A stretch of DNA of 64,000 nt from Candidatus Cybelea sp. (lineage in GTDB: Bacteria; Vulcanimicrobiota; Vulcanimicrobiia; Vulcanimicrobiales; Vulcanimicrobiaceae). The translations under genes and the position numbers were made by a program. The DNA is taken from NCBI GenBank assembly GCA_036489315.1, contig DASXFZ010000022.1:1-64000 (forward strand), in the 5' to 3' direction. How positions within the stretch are numbered: position 1 is the stretch's first letter; every line of letters starts with the position of its first letter. The notes under the pieces are model-generated. The model was not told the DNA's origin. It saw only the letters and a list, made by a program, of their open reading frames with translations, and ran no database searches. Below are positions 59,730 to 64,000 of this stretch, piece by piece.

Positions 59730-60872
59730 ATGTCTACGCAACTCTTAGGGCCGGCTTTCGTAGCGGTGGGCGACGGAACGTCCACCTTCGGCCGTTTGGC
59801 CATCGAAAACGGTAGAATCGCCGGAGTGCTGGCCGCCGACGGGCCCTCCGATTACCCGCTGCCCCCGGGCAGCACGATCGCGCCCGGCCTAATCGACGTT
59901 CACACGAACGGTGCCGGCGAATATCTCTTCAACCGGGACCAAGGCAATGCGGTCGGCGTCGTTGCCGCCGCCTATCCGCAGACCGGAGCGACCGGCTTCG
60001 TCGCCGGCGTTATGACGGCACCCTGGGAATCGATGCTTCACGCGGCCTACGAAATCGTCGAAGCGGCGAATCAACTCGAGGAAGACGAGCCCAGCGGCGC
60101 CCGCTGCCTCGGCATTCATTTCGAGGGCCCGTTCCTCAACGCGAAGTTTCGCCGAATTCATCGCCACGAGTGGCTGCTTCCGGCCGGCGCGGTGCGCGCG
60201 CAGGAGATGGTTGACGCGTGCAAAGGCGCCTGCCTTCTGGTAACGATGGCGCCCGAGATCGACGGCGCGAGCGAAGCCCTGCGCGTCTTTCTCGAGAACG
60301 GCGTCGTCTGCTCGGCAGGCCACACGGGGGCCCGTTACCGCGAAGGAATGCTCGCGATCGGCTTGGGCTTCCGTTCGCTGACGCACGCGTTCAACGGGAT
60401 GCCGCCCCTCGACCACCGAGATCCATCGATTCTGGCGGCGTTCATTCAGGACCGCCGCACCCTGGTTCAGGTGATCTGCGACGGCTACCACGTTTCGCCG
60501 GTCATGGTCGACATTCTTCACCGCACGCTGGGCGATCGGCTGGTGCTCGTCACCGACGCAATGCCCGTCGCCGATCCGGGATATCATATCGAAGGCGGCG
60601 TCGTCCGCTCGGCCGACGGCACGATCGCCGGAAGCGCGCTGCGCATGGACGAGGCGCTGCGGAATTACATGTCGTACGCGCAGATTCCGTTCGCTCAGGC
60701 GATCGTCGCCGCTACACACGCGCCGGCGAGGATGATCCGGCACGAAACGGAGATGGGGCGCATCGCGCGCGGCCTGCGCGCCGATCTGTCGTTCTGGGAT
60801 AAGGAGTATCGCGTCGTCGCGACGATGGTCGGCGGACGCTTTGTCTACAGCACGATCGAAGTCGCCGCGTAG
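59730..60872 (+). CDS. nagA: N-acetylglucosamine-6-phosphate deacetylase
   Basis: 380 residues, amidohydrolase fold. Metal and substrate motifs: PGLIDVHTNGAGEY, GIHFEGPFLN, CSAGHTGARYREG, LTHAFNGMPPLDHRDP, ICDGYHVSP and LVTDAMPVADPG. Removes the acetyl group from GlcNAc-6-P during cell-wall recycling or chitin use. It forms a two-gene unit with the preceding mutase. The next gene is convergent. Confidence 0.92.
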   Translation: MSTQLLGPAFVAVGDGTSTFGRLAIENGRIAGVLAADGPSDYPLPPGSTIAPGLIDVHTNGAGEYLFNRDQGNAVGVVAAAYPQTGATGFVAGVMTAPWESMLHAAYEIVEAANQLEEDEPSGARCLGIHFEGPFLNAKFRRIHRHEWLLPAGAVRAQEMVDACKGACLLVTMAPEIDGASEALRVFLENGVVCSAGHTGARYREGMLAIGLGFRSLTHAFNGMPPLDHRDPSILAAFIQDRRTLVQVICDGYHVSPVMVDILHRTLGDRLVLVTDAMPVADPGYHIEGGVVRSADGTIAGSALRMDEALRNYMSYAQIPFAQAIVAATHAPARMIRHETEMGRIARGLRADLSFWDKEYRVVATMVGGRFVYSTIEVAA

Positions 60873-60916
60873 CGGCATCGTTCGTTGGTGTCGACCGTTC
60901 GGGGGCTTAGCGGCGG

Positions 60917-61825
60917 CTATTGCCCCTCGGCGTACGCGTACTCTGTCTCGCCGGCGGCCCGCTGGGCCGCGGAGCGCAGCATGACGACGGCAGCGTAGAT
61001 CACCACCGCGACGACGATCCAGCGCAGCGTAACGAGATTCATCTGCTTGATCCAAAAGGCGGCGATTAGAACGCCCGGTATACCGCCCAGCGTCAGACCG
61101 AGGGCCGCGCGCATCGAGAACGCGTCGAAGCGGATGAATCGCAGGCTCGCGATCGGCATCAAGAACGCGCACGACGCCATCATGATCGGAAAGGCGGCGA
61201 TGGGGTTCATGCCGAGGAGGCTTACCATTATCATGCACGGTGCGTAGAGCCCGATCCCGATCGTCATCAATGCTCCCAAACAGAAACTGACGAAGATGCC
61301 GATCCACAGCCGCGTGCCTTCGAGCCCGAGTCCGCTGCCGACCAGGCCGAACTGGCTTCCTTTGAGGTTGCTCAAGACGAAGAGCACCGCCGCCGCGAGC
61401 AACGCGGTGCCCATCCCGATCTGTACGTAACGGCGCGGCAGACGCGCGACGAAACCGGCACCGAGCCAGGCCCCGGCGACCGAGGCCAGGATCAACAAAA
61501 TCAACGTGCGAGGTTCGACCGAGACGATCGTGATGAAGATCGCGGCCTCCGCAACCGTCGGCAGCGCGTGGCCGACGTTGAGCGTTCCAGGAATCTTTTC
61601 GTCCGGAACGAGCCGCAGAAACTTGAACAACGACGTCGTCGTGGCAAACGAGCCGATGCCCAGCGTATCGAAAAAGTTGGTCAGAAAGCCGATCAGCACC
61701 CCGATCAGGCCTCGCATCGGCTCGGGCATCACCGGACGATGCCGCGGCAACGCCCGGACGAGCGCGACGATGAGCGCGAGCGCGACGATGACCAAGCCGA
61801 TGGTGAGAATCGTGCGGACGGTCAT
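60917..61825 (-). CDS. TSUP (TauE/SafE) family permease
   Basis: 302 residues from the ATG at 61825. Eight or nine hydrophobic segments; family-type glycine blocks GVLIGFLTNFFDTLGIGSFATTTSLFKFL and LGAGFVARLPRRYVQIGMG. Known members move sulfite, sulfoacetate or other organosulfur anions. The substrate is not identifiable. The adjacent methionine synthase suggests a sulfur link, but this is only position. Confidence 0.82.
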   Translation of the reverse strand: MTVRTILTIGLVIVALALIVALVRALPRHRPVMPEPMRGLIGVLIGFLTNFFDTLGIGSFATTTSLFKFLRLVPDEKIPGTLNVGHALPTVAEAAIFITIVSVEPRTLILLILASVAGAWLGAGFVARLPRRYVQIGMGTALLAAAVLFVLSNLKGSQFGLVGSGLGLEGTRLWIGIFVSFCLGALMTIGIGLYAPCMIMVSLLGMNPIAAFPIMMASCAFLMPIASLRFIRFDAFSMRAALGLTLGGIPGVLIAAFWIKQMNLVTLRWIVVAVVIYAAVVMLRSAAQRAAGETEYAYAEGQ

Positions 61826-61950
61826 TGAAAAGCAACGGTACGCCCACAACCGGCCACGGCCTGCTGAGCAGGCTCCTCGCGGGGCGCCCTCTCAGCGAGC
61901 GCCGGAGCTCGTGCGGGTCGCTTGGCCCCTCAAATTCAACCGGGGAATAC

Positions 61951-64000
61951 TCACACCGCGATCTCTTTGGTCGCGGCAGCGTTGAAATATGCGGCTTTCG
62001 GATGGTGCATAACGATCGCCGCGGTCGACTGCTCGGGTACGATCTGGAATGCCTCCGTCAGCGTTACGCCGATCCTCGCAGCGGCGTCGAGCAAAGTGAA
62101 GACGGTTGCGTGCTGGTCGAGATCCGGGCAGGCCCCATAGCCCCACGAATAGCGTTTTCCGCGCGCCGCCGGCAGCCCCAGCTCACGACGAATGTTGCGG
62201 TGCGCGTACTCGGCGAGCGCTTCGGCTGCCTGCACGGAGAAGCCGTGGAGGAAGTACGATTCGCTATAGTCACCCGCCGCCTGCAACCGTTCGATTTGCG
62301 CACCGGCATTGCGCCCGACGGTAACGATTTGCAGGGCCACGACGTCGCTCGCGGCGCCGTTATTGGGCTCGCGCAGGTAGTCCGCAAGGCTTAGGTGCTC
62401 TCCGCCCGCCTGACGCGGAAATGGAAAGCGTGCAATCTCGCGATCGGGCCGGAGCGGGTCGTAGATAAGTACGTCGTCGCCTAGCCCAGCGGCCGGGAAG
62501 TAACCGTAGACGGCGACCGGTTCGATCAGCCGTTCGCGCGGCGCTGCCGCTTGATAGCGAGCCAGCCGGGGCTCGAACTCCGTGCGCACGAGGCGTTCGA
62601 AGGCCTCGCCCTTCGTATTCGACGCGCCCCACGAGAGACGGTAAAGACTGCGCAAATCAAAGCACCCCCATAGCTCTTCGAAGTCGATCTCCAGGGTTCG
62701 AACGCCCAAGAACGGAGGAACGGGTACGGGTGCGAGCTCGGTTTTGATCGCTGAAACCGAGGCTACGCGGGCTGCCGGAACCACAGCGCGCCGCTCCCGC
62801 TGCGCCAGCGCTTCGCGTTTGGTTCGTTCGAGGAGGTCCGATCGCTTTTGCGGGTCGCTGGTGAGCGCGTCGACGAGCTCGAGCCCCTCGAATGCATCTC
62901 GCGCGTAGAAGACGCCGGGTTCGAAGAAGCGCGAGCCGTCTTGCAGCAGCGCGATGCGGCGCCCGAAATCGCGGTTGATCGCCGCACCCCCGATGATGAC
63001 CGGAAAGTGCAGGCCGCGGACGTCTTGCTCTTCGAGGCAGACCGGCATTTGTTTGCTGGTCGAGACGAGGAGCGCCGAGAGACCGATTGCGTCGGCCTTG
63101 ACCTCCACCGCTTTCTCGAGTATCGAGCTCATCGGGACTTGCTTTCCGAGGTCGTGAACCGTGTAGCCGTTGTTCGCCAAAATCGTGTGCACTAGATTCT
63201 TTCCGATGTCGTGCACGTCGCCGAACACCGTCGCGAGGACGACCGTTCCTTTCGTCGTGCCCTCGGTTCGCTCGAGGAACTGCTCGAGATGCGCGACGGC
63301 TCGCTTCATCACTTCGGCCGATTGCAGGACGAACGGCAGAATTAGCTCTCCACGGCCGAAGCGGTCGCCCACGTCCTTCATCGCCGGCAGGAGGATCTCG
63401 TTGAGCACTTCGACGGGCGTGCGCGCCAGCAGCGCTTCATCGATCGCCTTCTCGATGCCGTCCTTACGCCGTCGCAGGATCGCCTGATGGATGCGCTCCT
63501 CCACGGCGACGTCTTGGGCCGCCGACTCCGTCAGCTCGACCCCTTCGCCGTCGGGCCGTCCCTGCGAGCGCGCGGCCTCGAAGTGTTCGATGAGCCGCGG
63601 CAGCGCATCGGGACGCCGATTGAAGACGAGATCGTCGCACAGCTCGCGCACCTCGGCTTCGATCTCGAAATACGGAACGATCTCTTTGGCATAGACGAGC
63701 GCGCAATCGAGACCGGCTTCCACGCAATGGTAGAGAAAGACCGAGTTGAGCGCCGCGCGGGCGTCGGGGCGCAGCCCGAAGGAAACGTTCGAGATTCCCA
63801 GCGATGTGAGCGATCCGGGAAGATCGCGCTTGATCGCGCGAATCCCTTCCATCGTCTCGACCGCCGAATCGGCAAACTCGGGATCGCCGGTCGACAACGT
63901 AAAGGTCAGCGCGTCGAAGATCAGGGCTCCCGGCGGCAGCCCGTACTCGCCCACGACGATCTCGTAGATGCGGCGTGCGACTTCGAGTTTGCGCTCGGCG
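61951..64000 (-). CDS. metH: cobalamin-dependent methionine synthase, 5' end off the window
   Basis: About 683 C-terminal residues; the N-terminal homocysteine part lies beyond the edge. Order seen: end of the pterin domain (IRAIKRDLPGSLTSLGISNVSFGL), helical cap, B12 domain with the base-off His in GDVHDIGKNLVHTILANNGY, and the activation domain for S-adenosylmethionine (LWGCFDLRSLYRLSWGAS, SWGYGACPDLDQHATVF and IVPEQSTAAIVMHHPKAAYF). This transfers a methyl from methyl-THF to homocysteine. It needs the B12 that btuBCDF and cobU supply. Confidence 0.93.
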   Translation of the reverse strand, partial: AERKLEVARRIYEIVVGEYGLPPGALIFDALTFTLSTGDPEFADSAVETMEGIRAIKRDLPGSLTSLGISNVSFGLRPDARAALNSVFLYHCVEAGLDCALVYAKEIVPYFEIEAEVRELCDDLVFNRRPDALPRLIEHFEAARSQGRPDGEGVELTESAAQDVAVEERIHQAILRRRKDGIEKAIDEALLARTPVEVLNEILLPAMKDVGDRFGRGELILPFVLQSAEVMKRAVAHLEQFLERTEGTTKGTVVLATVFGDVHDIGKNLVHTILANNGYTVHDLGKQVPMSSILEKAVEVKADAIGLSALLVSTSKQMPVCLEEQDVRGLHFPVIIGGAAINRDFGRRIALLQDGSRFFEPGVFYARDAFEGLELVDALTSDPQKRSDLLERTKREALAQRERRAVVPAARVASVSAIKTELAPVPVPPFLGVRTLEIDFEELWGCFDLRSLYRLSWGASNTKGEAFERLVRTEFEPRLARYQAAAPRERLIEPVAVYGYFPAAGLGDDVLIYDPLRPDREIARFPFPRQAGGEHLSLADYLREPNNGAASDVVALQIVTVGRNAGAQIERLQAAGDYSESYFLHGFSVQAAEALAEYAHRNIRRELGLPAARGKRYSWGYGACPDLDQHATVFTLLDAAARIGVTLTEAFQIVPEQSTAAIVMHHPKAAYFNAAATKEIAV

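Noticed and set aside
59889-61847. 652-codon minus-strand frame
   Set aside because: Antisense to nagA and out of frame with the TSUP permease; Arg/His-rich composition typical of GC-rich shadows.
1-64000. tRNA or rRNA genes, insertion sequences, prophage or integron parts
   Set aside because: I looked for T-loop-like GGTTCGAATCC strings, transposase motifs (DDE, HUH) and integrase motifs and found none that hold up; single GGGTTCGAAC-like strings fall within coding genes.

Overview
The window is GC-rich, gene-dense bacterial chromosome with very few non-coding stretches and many 1-nt or 4-nt start/stop overlaps. A TonB-dependent receptor and several lipoprotein signal peptides point to a diderm. 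A complete 14-subunit NADH dehydrogenase points to a respiring heterotroph. Large STAND/BTAD-type regulators, sedolisin-like lipoproteins and propeller lipoproteins suggest an environmental lineage. My best guess is Candidatus Eremiobacterota (WPS-2) or a relative; this is inference from gene style, not a database result. I saw no rRNA, tRNA, CRISPR array, transposase or prophage.

Layout. 1-4.2 kb: the 3' part of a STAND regulator, a NiCoT nickel/cobalt permease, and convergent to it a GNAT-His-rich tail/ribbon-helix-helix pair. 4.4-18.7 kb: an exported-protein region. It holds two sedolisin-family (S53) proteases, a Gly/Asn-rich surface protein with a coupled partner, two propeller-like lipoproteins, two tandem paralogous secreted proteins, an XdhC-like protein and a 1,156-residue BTAD-ATPase-TPR regulator. 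18.7-22.3 kb: an O6-alkylguanine transferase homologue with no catalytic cysteine, an MFS-acyltransferase fusion and a lipoprotein. 22.3-25.5 kb: kynA-kynU-MATE, a tryptophan catabolic operon. 25.6-29.3 kb: a soluble PRC/MgtE_N/CBS protein, a PucR-type regulator and a type I glutamine synthetase, overlapping end to end. 29.3-33 kb: a three-gene micro-operon (two membrane proteins and an XRE regulator) with a visible promoter and direct repeats, then a PLP decarboxylase, an aldo/keto reductase and RidA. 33-34.3 kb: an exported TPR protein.

34.3-48.6 kb: nuoA to nuoN in canonical order on the minus strand, with a 134-nt nested inverted-repeat element between nuoD and nuoE. 48.6-56.6 kb: a cobalamin-related cluster. 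It has cobU, hflX, btuF and, divergently, a cobalamin riboswitch followed by btuB-btuC-btuD; a two-TM potassium channel lies inside it. 56.6-64 kb: a SpoIIE-type phosphatase, a phosphohexomutase, nagA, a TSUP permease, and the C-terminal two thirds of cobalamin-dependent methionine synthase (metH), cut by the window end.

Functional links. B12 uptake (btuBCDF), salvage (cobU) and use (metH) lie within 15 kb, and the NiCoT permease could supply cobalt or nickel. The riboswitch sits only on the btuBCD side; btuF is transcribed away from it together with hflX. The S53 proteases, the Gly/Asn-rich protein and the small secreted proteins suggest an investment in the cell surface and protein scavenging, and TDO, kynureninase, the amino-acid decarboxylase and glutamine synthetase would handle the amino acids released.
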